Of a DNA stretch of 43,332 bases, positions 9,258 through 18,829 are shown piece by piece. Origin of the DNA: Methylococcaceae bacterium. GTDB lineage: Bacteria > Pseudomonadota > Gammaproteobacteria > Methylococcales > Methylomonadaceae. The DNA lies in NCBI GenBank assembly GCA_030627285.1, contig DAOUSJ010000006.1, positions 1 through 43,332 of the forward strand, read 5' to 3'. A program made the translations under genes and the position numbers. Under the pieces are notes generated by a model, which saw only the letters and a list, made by a program, of their open reading frames with translations, ran no database searches and had not been told where the DNA came from. Every line of letters begins with the position of its first letter. Position 1 is the first letter of the stretch.

Positions 9258-10010
9258 TTATTGAGATTGGTTATTTAGGATTTGCGCTTCCGTGTGTCCA
9301 AAACGTCGTTGACGACCACGAAAACATATAATAGCTTCTTCAAGTTTGGCTTGATTAAAATCTGGCCACAATACAGAGGTAAAATATAACTCCGCATAAG
9401 CTAGTTGCCAGAGTAAAAAATTACTGACACGTTGTTCACCACCAGTACGAATGAATAAATCTAATGTTGGCAATTTAGCAGTGGTTAAATATTTATCAAT
9501 GTCAGTTTCAGTTAAAGAATCTGGATTTAATTCACCAGTAAGAATTTGTTTGCTCATGGCTTGAAAAGCTTGCTTCATGTCCCAGCGACCACCATAATTA
9601 GCGGCAATAGTTAAAGTTAAGCCTTGATTATATTGAGTTTTTTTTTCACTGTGAGCAATGACTTGTTGTAATTTTTCTGAAAATGCAGTTTTATCGCCAA
9701 TACATAAAAAACGTATTCCTTGTTGATGCCATTTTTCTAATTCTTTTTCCAAAGTAGAAATAAATAATGACATAATCATGCTAACTTCTTCTTTCGGTCT
9801 GCGCCAATTTTCACTGCTAAACGCAAACAAAGTTAATGCTAAAATTTTTTTTTCAGTACAATATTGAATCATTTTGTGGGCAGATTTTACCCCTTCATTA
9901 TGACCTATAATTCTAGGTAAATGACGTTTTTGCGCCCAACGCCCATTACCATCCATAATAATCGCAATATGTTGAGGATTACTATTTATTAATTCCACAT
10001 CATTAGACAT
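9258..10010 (-). CDS. uppS: Undecaprenyl diphosphate synthase
   Basis: UppS condenses eight isopentenyl units onto farnesyl diphosphate in cis, giving the C55 carrier for peptidoglycan and O-antigen. The 250 residues carry IIMDGNGRWAQ (catalytic Asp20), SSENWRRP, and near the C-terminus IRTGGEQRVSNFLLWQ with AYAELYF, all diagnostic of cis-prenyltransferases. It lies in the same operon as dxr, which feeds its substrate pathway. Confidence 0.97.
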   Translation of the reverse strand: MSNDVELINSNPQHIAIIMDGNGRWAQKRHLPRIIGHNEGVKSAHKMIQYCTEKKILALTLFAFSSENWRRPKEEVSMIMSLFISTLEKELEKWHQQGIRFLCIGDKTAFSEKLQQVIAHSEKKTQYNQGLTLTIAANYGGRWDMKQAFQAMSKQILTGELNPDSLTETDIDKYLTTAKLPTLDLFIRTGGEQRVSNFLLWQLAYAELYFTSVLWPDFNQAKLEEAIICFRGRQRRFGHTEAQILNNQSQ

Positions 10011-10025
10011 TTACAGTTACCTGAT

Positions 10026-10583
10026 TTACATTGAGAGTAAATCTTTTTCTTTTAGTTCCAATTCGGTATCAACTTCTTTTACATATTGATTAGTAGTTTT
10101 TTGTACTTGTTCTTCACCTGCATGGGCTTCATCTTCAGAAATCATTTTTTCTTTTAAAGCTTCTTTGATTTCGGAATTAGCTTCACGACGAATATTCCTA
10201 ATTGAAATGCGTCCAGTTTCAGCTTCCGCACGGACTATTTTAACTAAATCGCGGCGACGTTCTTCAGTAAGTGGCGGTAAAGGAATTCTAATTACCATGC
10301 CATTAGTAGCAGGATTTAAGCCCAAACCGGAAGATAAAATAGCTTTTTCAATTGCCCCCACCATAACTTTTTCCCAAGGAGTGACCTTTAAGGTTCTAGC
10401 ATCATCGACACTGACATTAGCAACTTGAGATAAAGGTGTAGAAGCTCCATAATAACTTACATTTATTTGATCCAATAAACTAGGATGCGCCCTACCAGTT
10501 CTAATTTTGGTAAAAGTATTTTTTAATGCCACAATGGTTTTAAGCATCCGTTGTGAAACATCTTGTTGAATATCGTTAATCAT
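10026..10583 (-). CDS. frr: Ribosome recycling factor
   Basis: RRF works with EF-G to split post-termination ribosomes. I place the start at the ATG at 10583 ([13 protein letters not shown]...), giving 185 residues, the E. coli length; the frame extends 13 codons upstream but that part does not resemble the family. [15 protein letters not shown] and [17 protein letters not shown] are conserved landmarks. The start lies inside the end of pyrH (8-base overlap), with a Shine-Dalgarno-like ggaaa just upstream, consistent with coupled translation. Confidence 0.97.
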   Translation of the reverse strand: MINDIQQDVSQRMLKTIVALKNTFTKIRTGRAHPSLLDQINVSYYGASTPLSQVANVSVDDARTLKVTPWEKVMVGAIEKAILSSGLGLNPATNGMVIRIPLPPLTEERRRDLVKIVRAEAETGRISIRNIRREANSEIKEALKEKMISEDEAHAGEEQVQKTTNQYVKEVDTELELKEKDLLSM

Positions 10584-11307
10584 TTTTATTTCCATTTTCA
10601 ATATAAGAACCAATATTTTCACCTTGCATCAAGCGCATTAAAGCCCCTGAATCAAAAATATTCATTACTCGCATTGGCAAATTATTATCATTACATAAAA
10701 CCAAAGCTATAGTATCCATGACTCGTAAACGTTGATCAATAGCTTGGTCATAAGTCAAATGTGGATAAAAAATTGCATTTGGATCTTGATTGGGATCAGT
10801 TGAATACACCCCTTTAACTTTGGTAGCTTTAATCATTAACTGGGCTTCAATTTCTACTGCTCGTAAACTAGCTGCAGAATCAGTAGTAAAAAAAGGATTG
10901 CCAGTACCAGCAGCAAAAATAACTACTCTACCTTTTTCCAAATGCCTGATTGCACGGCGACAAATGTAATCTTCACAAACTTCATTAATTTTTAAAGCAC
11001 TCATTACACGTGTGGATTGTCCGATAAATTCCAACGCATTTTGCATAGCTAAAGCATTAATTACCGTGGCCAACATACCCATATGGTCGCTAGTAACACG
11101 ATTTCCACCTTCAGCAGTTGCATTTTCTGAACCGCGTAAAATATTTCCACCACCAATTACCAAACCGACTTGCAATCCAGTATCACACAATTCTTTAATT
11201 TCAGCAGCTAAGCGTTTAATAATATCAGCATCAATACTACCTTTAGTACCCATTAATGCTTCGCCACTTAATTTGAGTAAAATTCTTTGGCAAATTAATT
11301 TCGTCAT
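10576..11307 (-). CDS. pyrH: Uridylate kinase
   Basis: PyrH phosphorylates UMP to UDP in pyrimidine nucleotide synthesis and belongs to the amino-acid-kinase fold, unlike eukaryotic UMP kinases. Landmarks in the 243 residues are [10 protein letters not shown] at the N-terminus, [10 protein letters not shown], and [15 protein letters not shown] near the C-terminus. Upstream, aggatatg provides a Shine-Dalgarno sequence. The 129-base gap to tsf may hold a weak promoter of its own (TTGAGT at 11399-11404, 17-base spacer, TATGGA at 11376-11381). Confidence 0.97.
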   Translation of the reverse strand: MTKLICQRILLKLSGEALMGTKGSIDADIIKRLAAEIKELCDTGLQVGLVIGGGNILRGSENATAEGGNRVTSDHMGMLATVINALAMQNALEFIGQSTRVMSALKINEVCEDYICRRAIRHLEKGRVVIFAAGTGNPFFTTDSAASLRAVEIEAQLMIKATKVKGVYSTDPNQDPNAIFYPHLTYDQAIDQRLRVMDTIALVLCNDNNLPMRVMNIFDSGALMRLMQGENIGSYIENGNKND

Positions 11308-11436
11308 AGTTTACATATCCTGTTGAAATAAAAATATGGGAGATGATGTATTCATATTAACTTTAGCAACCCAATTCCATAAAACACACATAAATGTTAC
11401 TCAAAATATGTCATAGGAATTAGGTTTGGATAATAT

Positions 11437-12315
11437 TTAAGCGTTAACCTGTGCCATTACCTCAGCAGCAAAATCTTCTACTTTCTTTTCAATGCCTTCA
11501 CCGACTTCAAAACGAGTGAATTTAACTACCGCATTGTTTTTAGCTTTTAATAAAGCCCCAACTGTAGTTTTATCATCTTTAACAAAACCTTGACCTTCCA
11601 AAGTAATTTCAGCTAAGAATTTTTTGATTCTACCAGTAATCATTTTTTCTACAATTGCCGCAGGTTTGCCACTTTTTAATGCTTGTGCTGAAAAAATTTC
11701 TTTTTCTTTTTCAATCATTGCACTAGGAACTTGATCTGTTGAAACACATTCAGGTCTAATTGCCGCAATGTGCATTGCAATATCTTTACCTAATTCAGTG
11801 TCATTATTTGCTAATTCAACCAAAACGCCAATTTTACTACCATGTAAATAACAAGCATTGCCGCCAGTTGTAGAACTATATTTAATTGCTCTACGGATAG
11901 TAATATTTTCGCCTAATTTTGAAATTAAAGTTCTACGAGTCGCATCAACAGTTTCACCATTAGCGAAGCTTGTGGCTAACAATTCTGTAGCATCATTAAT
12001 ATCAGTAGTTAAGACTAATTCGGTAACGTCATTAACAAAATTGATAAAAGCATCGCCTTTAGCAACAAAATCGGTTTCACTATTAACATCAACCATAGCA
12101 GCAGTTTTGCCATCAGCAGATACTTTAACTCCTAAAATACCTTCTGCAGCTACACGACTAGATTTTTTATCTGCTTTGGCTAATCCAGATTTACGCATAT
12201 TTTCAATAGCAATTTCCATATCACCATTAGATTTTGTTAAGGCTTTTTTACATTCCATCATGCCTGAGCCTGTACGCTGACGTAGTTCCTTTACCATTGC
12301 TGCCGTAATACTCAT
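11437..12315 (-). CDS. tsf: Translation elongation factor Ts
   Basis: EF-Ts exchanges GDP for GTP on EF-Tu. The 292 residues begin with the UBA-like domain containing RQRTGSGMMECKKAL, followed by the conserved NSETDFVAKG segment that contacts EF-Tu. Length is close to E. coli (283). It lies 89 bases downstream of rpsB, with a terminator-like hairpin in that gap (12348-12375), so its level may be set partly by read-through. Confidence 0.98.
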   Translation of the reverse strand: MSITAAMVKELRQRTGSGMMECKKALTKSNGDMEIAIENMRKSGLAKADKKSSRVAAEGILGVKVSADGKTAAMVDVNSETDFVAKGDAFINFVNDVTELVLTTDINDATELLATSFANGETVDATRRTLISKLGENITIRRAIKYSSTTGGNACYLHGSKIGVLVELANNDTELGKDIAMHIAAIRPECVSTDQVPSAMIEKEKEIFSAQALKSGKPAAIVEKMITGRIKKFLAEITLEGQGFVKDDKTTVGALLKAKNNAVVKFTRFEVGEGIEKKVEDFAAEVMAQVNA

Positions 12316-12347
12316 TCTTTATTTTCCTATATATTATAACTTGACTA

Positions 12348-12375
12348 TAAAAACGCCCCCATTATAGGAGGCGTT
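12348..12375 (-). terminator. Intercistronic hairpin between rpsB and tsf (partial terminator)
   Basis: On the minus strand AACGCCTCC (12375-12367) pairs with GGGGGCGTT (12360-12352), with one G-U pair, around the loop TATAAT, then runs into five T residues. It sits in the middle of the rpsB-tsf gap, so it would act as an attenuator rather than end the operon. Confidence 0.6.
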
Positions 12376-12404
12376 ATATCTGAATCGTTTAAATCTACAA
12401 AAAC

Positions 12405-13181
12405 TTATTCAGGTTTTGGAGCTTCAGATACTTTTTCAGTAGTAGCAACTTTTTCTTCAACAAAATCATCAGTTTTCATAGATGATACATCTAAACGCGC
12501 AGCTTTAGCTTCTAAAACAGCATCTGCAGCAGCTTCACAATATAATTTTACTGCTCTAATTGAATCATCATTACCTGGAATAATATAATCTACATTCACA
12601 GGAGAATTATTTGAATCTACAATCCCGATTACAGGAATGCCAAGTTTTTTAGCTTCTAAAATAGCATTTTTTTCATAACCTACATCTAGAATAAAAATAG
12701 CATCTGGCACGCCACGCATATCTTTAATTCCACCTAAGCTACGCTCAAGTTTTTCTAATTCGCGTTCCATGCCCAAAGCTTCTTTTTTATTAAAGCGTTG
12801 ATATAAAGTTCCATCTGTTTTCATGGCCTCTAATTCTTTAAGACGATTAATTGATTTTTTAATCGTTTTAAAATTGGTTAACATGCCGCCTAACCAACGA
12901 TGATTAACATAAGGCATACCACAACGTATTGCTTGTTCAGCAACTGATTTACGTGCAGCTTTTTTGGTACCAACAAATAAAATATTGCCTTTATTTGCAG
13001 TCATTTGACCTAAGTAATTCATAGCATCATTAAACATTGGCAATGTTTGTTCTAAATCAATGATGTGAATTTTATTGCGCGCTCCAAATAAATAGCCCGC
13101 CATTTTTGGATTCCAATAACGAGTTTGGTGTCCAAAATGAACCCCTGCTTCTAGCATTTGACGCATTGACACTGCTGCCAT
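12405..13181 (-). CDS. rpsB: 30S ribosomal protein S2
   Basis: S2 binds late to the 30S subunit near S1. The 258 residues begin [19 protein letters not shown] and include [16 protein letters not shown] and [10 protein letters not shown], all conserved. The C-terminal tail is slightly longer than in E. coli (241) and rich in Glu, Lys and Val. A strong Shine-Dalgarno sequence (aggag) precedes the ATG. The gene heads the rpsB-tsf-pyrH-frr-uppS-cdsA-dxr-rseP operon, with its own promoter (13322-13350) and a structured leader. Confidence 0.98.
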   Translation of the reverse strand: MAAVSMRQMLEAGVHFGHQTRYWNPKMAGYLFGARNKIHIIDLEQTLPMFNDAMNYLGQMTANKGNILFVGTKKAARKSVAEQAIRCGMPYVNHRWLGGMLTNFKTIKKSINRLKELEAMKTDGTLYQRFNKKEALGMERELEKLERSLGGIKDMRGVPDAIFILDVGYEKNAILEAKKLGIPVIGIVDSNNSPVNVDYIIPGNDDSIRAVKLYCEAAADAVLEAKAARLDVSSMKTDDFVEEKVATTEKVSEAPKPE

Positions 13182-13188
13182 GTTTTTA

Positions 13189-13290
13189 TCTCCTGAATGA
13201 AACCACTGTTATTTAGTGGTTTTGGGTTACGCCTCCACTTATCCCGCTTAGCAACCGAATGAATCAGCACCCTACTAATCGTGTCGATAA
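13189..13290 (-). promoter_or_regulatory. rpsB 5' leader with conserved-looking hairpins
   Basis: Just upstream of the rpsB Shine-Dalgarno sequence, the minus strand has a perfect 8-base stem (AAACCACT from 13222 to 13215 with AGTGGTTT from 13207 to 13200). Before it lies a GGG...CCC element at 13245-13224 holding GTGGAGGCGTAACCC. E. coli rpsB is autoregulated by S2 through a leader conserved among gammaproteobacteria; position and layout fit that element. The pairing is visible; the regulatory role is inferred. Confidence 0.6.
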
Positions 13291-13321
13291 ATGTGAGTAT
13301 TAATATAAAAATGAACTTATC

Positions 13322-13350
13322 TTTATAACATATAATTTTTTTTATACCAA
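13322..13350 (-). promoter_or_regulatory. Sigma-70-type promoter for the rpsB operon
   Basis: On the minus strand, -35 TTGGTA (13350-13345), a 17-base spacer, and -10 TATAAA (13327-13322). Transcription would begin near 13315, giving a leader of about 135 bases that contains the hairpins described for rpsB. Confidence 0.65.
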
Positions 13351-13444
13351 TAGTTTTTCTGGTAAACTCATAAAATAAACTGATACATATAAGCAATACT
13401 GTTTATCTAAGGTTAATTTTTCACCATCAATACATGCATCTATT

Positions 13445-14209
13445 ATGAGTATAATTATTAAAACTGCCGACGAAATTAACAAAATGCGGGTGGCAGGGAA
13501 ACTTGCAGCTGAAGTTTTGGAGATGATAGAGCCGCATGTGGTTGCTGGAGTAACTACCAATGAATTGAATGATTTGTGTCATGATTATATTGTGAATGTG
13601 CAACAAACTATTCCAGCACCATTAAATTATCGAGGCTTTCCAAAATCTATTTGTACTTCTGTGAATGACACTATTTGTCATGGAATTCCTAATGATAAGC
13701 CCTTGAAAAATGGGAACATTATTAATATAGATATTACTATTATTAAGGATGGTTATCATGGTGATACTAGTAAAATGTTTTGCATTGGTGCTGTAACTCC
13801 ATTTGCTAAACGTTTAATTCAGGTTACTTATGAAGCGTTATTTTTAGGCATTGAACAGGTAAAACCAGGGACAACTTTAGGTGATATTGGGTATGCAATT
13901 CAAACGCATGCACATAAGCATCATTATTCTATAGTGCAAGAATTTTGTGGTCATGGGGTTGGCAAAGAGTTTCATGAAGAGCCACATGTTATGCATTATG
14001 GTAAAGCGGGTGCAGGTGCAGCTTTAGAAGCGGGGATGATTTTTACCATTGAACCCATGCTGAATCAAGGTAAACGACATGTAAAAATGTTGAAGGATGG
14101 TTGGACTGCAAAAACTAAGGATCGTAGTTTATCAGCTCAATGGGAGCATACTATTTTGGTGACTGATACTGGTTATGAAATTTTAACTTTACGTGCAGAA
14201 GAATTATGA
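13445..14209 (+). CDS. map: Methionine aminopeptidase, type I
   Basis: Map removes the initiator methionine from new proteins. All metal ligands are present in the 254 residues: Asp96, Asp107, His170 (CGHGVG), Glu203 (FTIEPM) and Glu234 (WEHTI), plus the substrate-side His80. It is divergent from rpsB, as in many gammaproteobacteria, and overlaps glnD by four bases (ATGA), so these two are translationally coupled. No strong promoter is evident in the 263 bases upstream, which are shared with the rpsB leader. Confidence 0.97.
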   Translation: MSIIIKTADEINKMRVAGKLAAEVLEMIEPHVVAGVTTNELNDLCHDYIVNVQQTIPAPLNYRGFPKSICTSVNDTICHGIPNDKPLKNGNIINIDITIIKDGYHGDTSKMFCIGAVTPFAKRLIQVTYEALFLGIEQVKPGTTLGDIGYAIQTHAHKHHYSIVQEFCGHGVGKEFHEEPHVMHYGKAGAGAALEAGMIFTIEPMLNQGKRHVKMLKDGWTAKTKDRSLSAQWEHTILVTDTGYEILTLRAEEL

Positions 14210-16833
14210 ATATGACTAAGTTAGCTGATTTAAGGGCATTATTTTTATTGCCAGATCGAATTCAACAATTCAAAGCTCAAATTCAAACCCAGCAACAAAA
14301 TTTAAAACAACAATTTGATCCGCATCATTCGGTAAGAAATTTATTAAATGCTAAATCTAATTTTATTGACAATATTTTAAGTGTAGCTTGGGAATATTTT
14401 TTAGCAGATTCAGCTCAAGAACATGTTTTATGTGCGGTAGGTGGTTATGGTAGGGAAGAATTATTTCCACATTCGGATGTAGATGTATTAATTTTACTTA
14501 ATCATCAAGAAAATACTGAATTACAAAACCAGTTATCTAATTTTACTAATTTTCTCTGGGATATAGGTTTGAAACCTGGTTTAAGTGTGCGTACTTTAGA
14601 GGAATGTGTCAAGGAAGCAAGAGCAGATCAAACTGTAATTACTAGCTTATTAGAAATTAGATTAATCACTGGGAATTTAACTTTATTTACTCATTTTACA
14701 CAAAATATTGATTTTCACGATATTTGGTCATCAAAGACTTTTTTTGCTGCCAAAATGGAAGAGCAACAGAAACGTTATTGTAAGTTTAATGATACCGCCT
14801 ATTCTTTAGAGCCAAATATTAAAGAAAGTCCTGGTGGTTTAAGAGATTTGCACATAATTTCTTGGGTATTTAAATATCATTATAAGGCGGAAACTTTAAA
14901 AGAATTAATCAAATATGATTTTATGCCAGAATCTGAATACAATGATTTAATTGCTAGTAGGGATATTTTATGGCAAATGCGTTATGCGTTACATTTATTA
15001 ACTGATAAACATGAAGATAGATTGTTATTTGATTATCAGCGTGAATTAGCGGTGCAATTTGGTTTTATCATTAATAAACAAAATCAGAATATTGAGCAAT
15101 TTATGCAGTTTTATTTTAAAACTGTAGTTGGTTTGGAACGGATGAATGAAATGTTATTGCAATTATTTAGCGAACGTTTCGTGTGTCCAAAAGGTGATTG
15201 TGAAGTAATTGTAATTAATGATGATTTTGTAGAGATTAATGGTTATTTGGAAGCTAGATCAAATAGTATTTTTCAAAGGAATCCATTAAATCTTCTTGAA
15301 ATTTTTCTGATTTTACAAAAAAATACGAATTTAAAAGGTGTTCGTGCAACTACTATTCGTTTGATTCGTAAAAGCTTGGGTTTAATTGATGCTGATTTTC
15401 GTAACAATCCACAAGCAAATTATTTATTCATTGAAATTTTGCGACAACCACATGGGATTACGCATCAACTTAGACGCATGAACCGTTATGGAATTTTGGC
15501 AGCTTATTTACCTAGTTTTGCTAATATTGTAGCTAGAATGCAATATGATTTATTTCATATTTATACGGTAGATGTGCATACTTTGTTTGTAATTGGTAAT
15601 TTACGTAGATTTGCTTTGAAAACTCATCAGAAAGAATTACCTTTTTGTTATGACGTATTTAAGTTGGTTGAAAAACCAGAAATTTTGTATTTAGCCGCTT
15701 TATTTCATGATATTGCCAAAGGTATGGGTGGAAATCACTCAAAATTAGGTGAACATATTGCCAGAGACTTTTGTCAGCAGCATGCTTTGTCTGAGCATGA
15801 TACTAAGTTAATTACTTGGTTAGTCAGGCAACATTTATTAATGTCAATGACTGCGCAAAGAAAGGATATTAGTGACCCAAACGTTATTTATGAATTTGCT
15901 TCGCAAGTTAAAAATATTGAATATTTAAATCATTTGTATTTACTGACAGTTGCAGATATTCGTGCCACTAGTCATACCTTATGGAATAGTTGGAAGGATA
16001 TTTTATTACAAGAACTATATCATGCTTGTCATAGTAGTTTGCGCCGGAATTTACAAAATCCTGTGGATATAAATCAACGTTTGTTGGAAAATAAACAGGA
16101 GGCACAAACTGAATTATTGCAACAAAATTTTACAGCGGCTGATTTAGAAAAAATTTGGCAACATAATCATGATGACTATTTTTTGCGCTATGCTACTAAT
16201 GAAATTATTTGGCATACACAGGCAATTAATAGTTGTAATAAACAAGATTTACCCTTAGTTTTACTGCGTTCACGTACTCAAAATGATAGTACAGAATTAT
16301 TTGTATATACTAAAAATGAGGAGCAAATATTTGCTATTTGTACTGCTAGTTTGGATCAATTAGGTTTGACTATTTTAGATGCTAGAATTATGACCACTCT
16401 AGATCAATATACTTTAAATAGTTTCCAAGTTATTGAAAGATTAGGGGATATTATTCCAGATAATTATAGAAAACAACATATTTGTATTACTTTACGTCAA
16501 AATTTATTGGCTAAAAAAACTCTAAAGCCGATTAATATCCATCGTCAATCGAGACAGGCACAACATTTTCCAATTAAAAGTACCGTGTCTTTCCATAATG
16601 ACCCTTTGCAGAAGTATACAGTTATAGAATTTATTTCTACAGATTCTGCGGGTTTATTGTCTAGAATTAGCGAAATTTTTATTAGTTTAGATATTCAATT
16701 GCATAATGCCAGAATTACTACTATTGGCAGTCGTGCGGAAGATATATTTTACACTACTAATAAGCATGGAAATTTGCTTTCAACAGCACAAAAACAAACA
16801 TTAACCACGATTTTATTAGATAAATTTACTTAA
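14206..16833 (+). CDS. glnD: Bifunctional uridylyltransferase / uridylyl-removing enzyme (PII sensor)
   Basis: GlnD senses glutamine and adds or removes UMP on PII proteins, setting nitrogen control. The 875 residues show the full layout: a nucleotidyltransferase domain with GGYGREELFPHSDVD at 79-93, a central HD hydrolase domain with LFHDIAKG near 500 followed by SKLGEHIA, and two C-terminal ACT repeats (IFAICTASLDQLGLTILDAR and, near 805-840, FISTDSAGLLSRISEIFISL). E. coli GlnD has 890 residues. No glnB or glnK gene is in the window. Confidence 0.96.
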   Translation: MNMTKLADLRALFLLPDRIQQFKAQIQTQQQNLKQQFDPHHSVRNLLNAKSNFIDNILSVAWEYFLADSAQEHVLCAVGGYGREELFPHSDVDVLILLNHQENTELQNQLSNFTNFLWDIGLKPGLSVRTLEECVKEARADQTVITSLLEIRLITGNLTLFTHFTQNIDFHDIWSSKTFFAAKMEEQQKRYCKFNDTAYSLEPNIKESPGGLRDLHIISWVFKYHYKAETLKELIKYDFMPESEYNDLIASRDILWQMRYALHLLTDKHEDRLLFDYQRELAVQFGFIINKQNQNIEQFMQFYFKTVVGLERMNEMLLQLFSERFVCPKGDCEVIVINDDFVEINGYLEARSNSIFQRNPLNLLEIFLILQKNTNLKGVRATTIRLIRKSLGLIDADFRNNPQANYLFIEILRQPHGITHQLRRMNRYGILAAYLPSFANIVARMQYDLFHIYTVDVHTLFVIGNLRRFALKTHQKELPFCYDVFKLVEKPEILYLAALFHDIAKGMGGNHSKLGEHIARDFCQQHALSEHDTKLITWLVRQHLLMSMTAQRKDISDPNVIYEFASQVKNIEYLNHLYLLTVADIRATSHTLWNSWKDILLQELYHACHSSLRRNLQNPVDINQRLLENKQEAQTELLQQNFTAADLEKIWQHNHDDYFLRYATNEIIWHTQAINSCNKQDLPLVLLRSRTQNDSTELFVYTKNEEQIFAICTASLDQLGLTILDARIMTTLDQYTLNSFQVIERLGDIIPDNYRKQHICITLRQNLLAKKTLKPINIHRQSRQAQHFPIKSTVSFHNDPLQKYTVIEFISTDSAGLLSRISEIFISLDIQLHNARITTIGSRAEDIFYTTNKHGNLLSTAQKQTLTTILLDKFT

Positions 16834-16897
16834 ATTTTGGAGGTTTTAAATTTAGAAAATTTTTAGGATTTGAGAAAATTAATTTAGGGGTAAATTT

Positions 16898-16926
16898 TTG
16901 TGTTAAACTCGTTTTTTGCCCATAAT
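16898..16926 (+). promoter_or_regulatory. Predicted promoter for the moxR-tgpA-rnfGEA operon
   Basis: TTGTGT at 16898-16903 and CATAAT at 16921-16926 are separated by 17 bases, in the only sizeable gap (121 bases) upstream of the moxR gene. The -10 matches consensus at five of six positions; the -35 matches only at TTG. Confidence 0.5.
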
Positions 16927-16954
16927 TCACTGAATTTCTAGCCTTTATAAAGAT

Positions 16955-17860
16955 ATGCAAGCAAGTATTGAGCAATTTTTAACTGTCACCAATCAAATTA
17001 TTCTTGGCAAACAACATACGATTAGTTTAGCTGTGTGTTGTCTGTTTGCTAATGGACACTTACTTATAGAAGATATTCCAGGAGTAGGAAAAACTACTTT
17101 ATCCCATACTTTAGCACGGTTATTGGGACTTAACTATCAGAGGATTCAGTTTACTAGTGATTTATTGCCAGCAGATATTATTGGATCTTCAATTTATAAT
17201 GTTGAAACGCATGAATTTAGCTTTCATAAAGGTGCATTATTCAATCAGATGATTTTGGCCGATGAAATTAATCGTGCTACGCCGAAAGCTCAAAGTGCAT
17301 TGTTAGAAGCTATGGAAGAGCGTCAAGTTACTAGTGAAGGCAAAACTTATGCTTTACCAAAACCATTTTTTGTAATTGCCACCCAAAATCCTAGCCATCA
17401 AATTGGCACGTTTCCATTACCAGAATCGCAACTAGATCGTTTTTTAATGCGCTTAGAATTAGGTTATCCAAATCAGCAAGCGGAACGTGAATTGTTGTTG
17501 GGTAAAAATAGGCATGCGTTAATTGCGCAACTAGATATGGTATTAAGTCCAGAAATTTTAGCTCAAATTCAAGCTGCGGTTACTGAAATTTATGTTGCTC
17601 CAATTTTATTAGATTATTTACAAGCTTTATTAAATTATACTCGTGAAGCAGCAGAATATAATACTGGTTTATCTCCACGTGCAGGTCTAGCCTTATTGAC
17701 TGCGGCTAAAGCTTGGGCATTTATGCAGCAGCGGGATAATGTGATTCCAGAAGATATTCAAGCGGTATTACCAGCAGTAGCAGGGCATAGGTTAAATGCT
17801 AGTAATAGCGATTCCAAGGCTATTGTAGCTCCATTATTACAAAATGTTGCGATTCCATAA
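16955..17860 (+). CDS. MoxR family AAA ATPase
   Basis: MoxR ATPases act as chaperones, usually encoded beside DUF58 and von Willebrand proteins. The 301 residues contain Walker A GVGKTT at 43-48, Walker B LADEINRA at 101-108, the family segment TPKAQSALLEAMEERQVT, sensor-1 VIATQNP, and PLPESQLDRF. It starts the operon moxR-DUF58-tgpA, known from Pseudomonas, where TgpA is essential. The partner protein or client is unknown. Confidence 0.9.
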   Translation: MQASIEQFLTVTNQIILGKQHTISLAVCCLFANGHLLIEDIPGVGKTTLSHTLARLLGLNYQRIQFTSDLLPADIIGSSIYNVETHEFSFHKGALFNQMILADEINRATPKAQSALLEAMEERQVTSEGKTYALPKPFFVIATQNPSHQIGTFPLPESQLDRFLMRLELGYPNQQAERELLLGKNRHALIAQLDMVLSPEILAQIQAAVTEIYVAPILLDYLQALLNYTREAAEYNTGLSPRAGLALLTAAKAWAFMQQRDNVIPEDIQAVLPAVAGHRLNASNSDSKAIVAPLLQNVAIP

Positions 17861-17863
17861 GTC

Positions 17864-18829
17864 ATGGCTGTTAAGCAATGTCCGCTAAAAATATTTCGTC
17901 CTAAGAAATTAACTACCCATGCGATTGAATTAGGTCATCAACGAATTTTTATTTTACCCACCAATCGGGGTTTAAATTTCGCGCTGCTAATTGTATTGTT
18001 ATTGTTAATTGCCTTTGTATATAACAACAATTTAGTTTATTTATTGGCTTTTTTACTTGGAAGCATTTTTTTTATCACTATTTTGCACAGCTTTCAAAGT
18101 TTATCTGGGTTAGTGATTCAAATAGGCGCAGCGCAATCAGTATATGCAGGTGAAGCAGTAGGTTTTGATTTCTATTTGCATAATCCCAGCAAATACATGC
18201 GTCCTAGTTTGCAAATTAAATTGCGTCAAGATGAAGCGAATAATAATGTGTTGACGGCTGAAAAAACTATTCAATTACCAGCCAAAACAAAAATTTGTAC
18301 TCGAGTATATTCAATGACTAATACTAGAGGTTGGCATGCTTGTGAGCCTTTAATTCTTGCGAGTAATTACCCACTAGGATTATTTAGAGCGTGGTCAGTA
18401 TCTTATTTTGATTTAAAAGCCTTAATTTATCCTACACCTAGTTTAGAAAAGCTTCCGTTTCCAGTAAATTCTGGGGATCAAGAACCGCTTGGAAAGCTTC
18501 CAGTTGCAGGCACAGATGATTTTTATGGACTCAAAGAATATCAAGCAGGTGATGCTATTCGACGCATTCATTGGAAAGCATATGCGAAGGGACAAGGTTT
18601 ATATAGTAAGCAATATGATAATGAAGCGATTGGGAATGAATTGTGGTTAAGTTATGCCGCTACTACTGCCAGTAATTCAGAGCAACGCTTAAGTCAATTA
18701 TGTCGTTGGTTAATTGAAGCTGATACTACAGGGCTAGAATATGGCTTTGAAATTGCGGAATTACGCTTAGAACCTAGTTCTGGTAGTGAGCATCTAAGAC
18801 AATGTTTGCATGCACTCGCGGTATTTTAA
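17864..18829 (+). CDS. DUF58 domain membrane protein
   Basis: This 321-residue protein has two closely spaced membrane helices near the N-terminus (about 35-70: FALLIVLLLLIAFVY, then LAFLLGSIFFITIL). A cytoplasmic or periplasmic beta-rich part follows, then the DUF58 signature YQAGDAIRRIHWKAYAK at about 226-242. DUF58 proteins accompany MoxR ATPases and often have a degenerate von Willebrand-like fold. It begins 3 bases after moxR and its stop touches the next ATG (TAAATG), so the three genes are tightly coupled. The molecular role is not established. Confidence 0.85.
   Translation: MAVKQCPLKIFRPKKLTTHAIELGHQRIFILPTNRGLNFALLIVLLLLIAFVYNNNLVYLLAFLLGSIFFITILHSFQSLSGLVIQIGAAQSVYAGEAVGFDFYLHNPSKYMRPSLQIKLRQDEANNNVLTAEKTIQLPAKTKICTRVYSMTNTRGWHACEPLILASNYPLGLFRAWSVSYFDLKALIYPTPSLEKLPFPVNSGDQEPLGKLPVAGTDDFYGLKEYQAGDAIRRIHWKAYAKGQGLYSKQYDNEAIGNELWLSYAATTASNSEQRLSQLCRWLIEADTTGLEYGFEIAELRLEPSSGSEHLRQCLHALAVF

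Noticed and set aside
11858-12280. Open 140-codon frame antisense to tsf
   Set aside because: It lies wholly inside the tsf gene, whose protein is unmistakable; low-complexity Ser/Leu/Val composition is typical of antisense frames.
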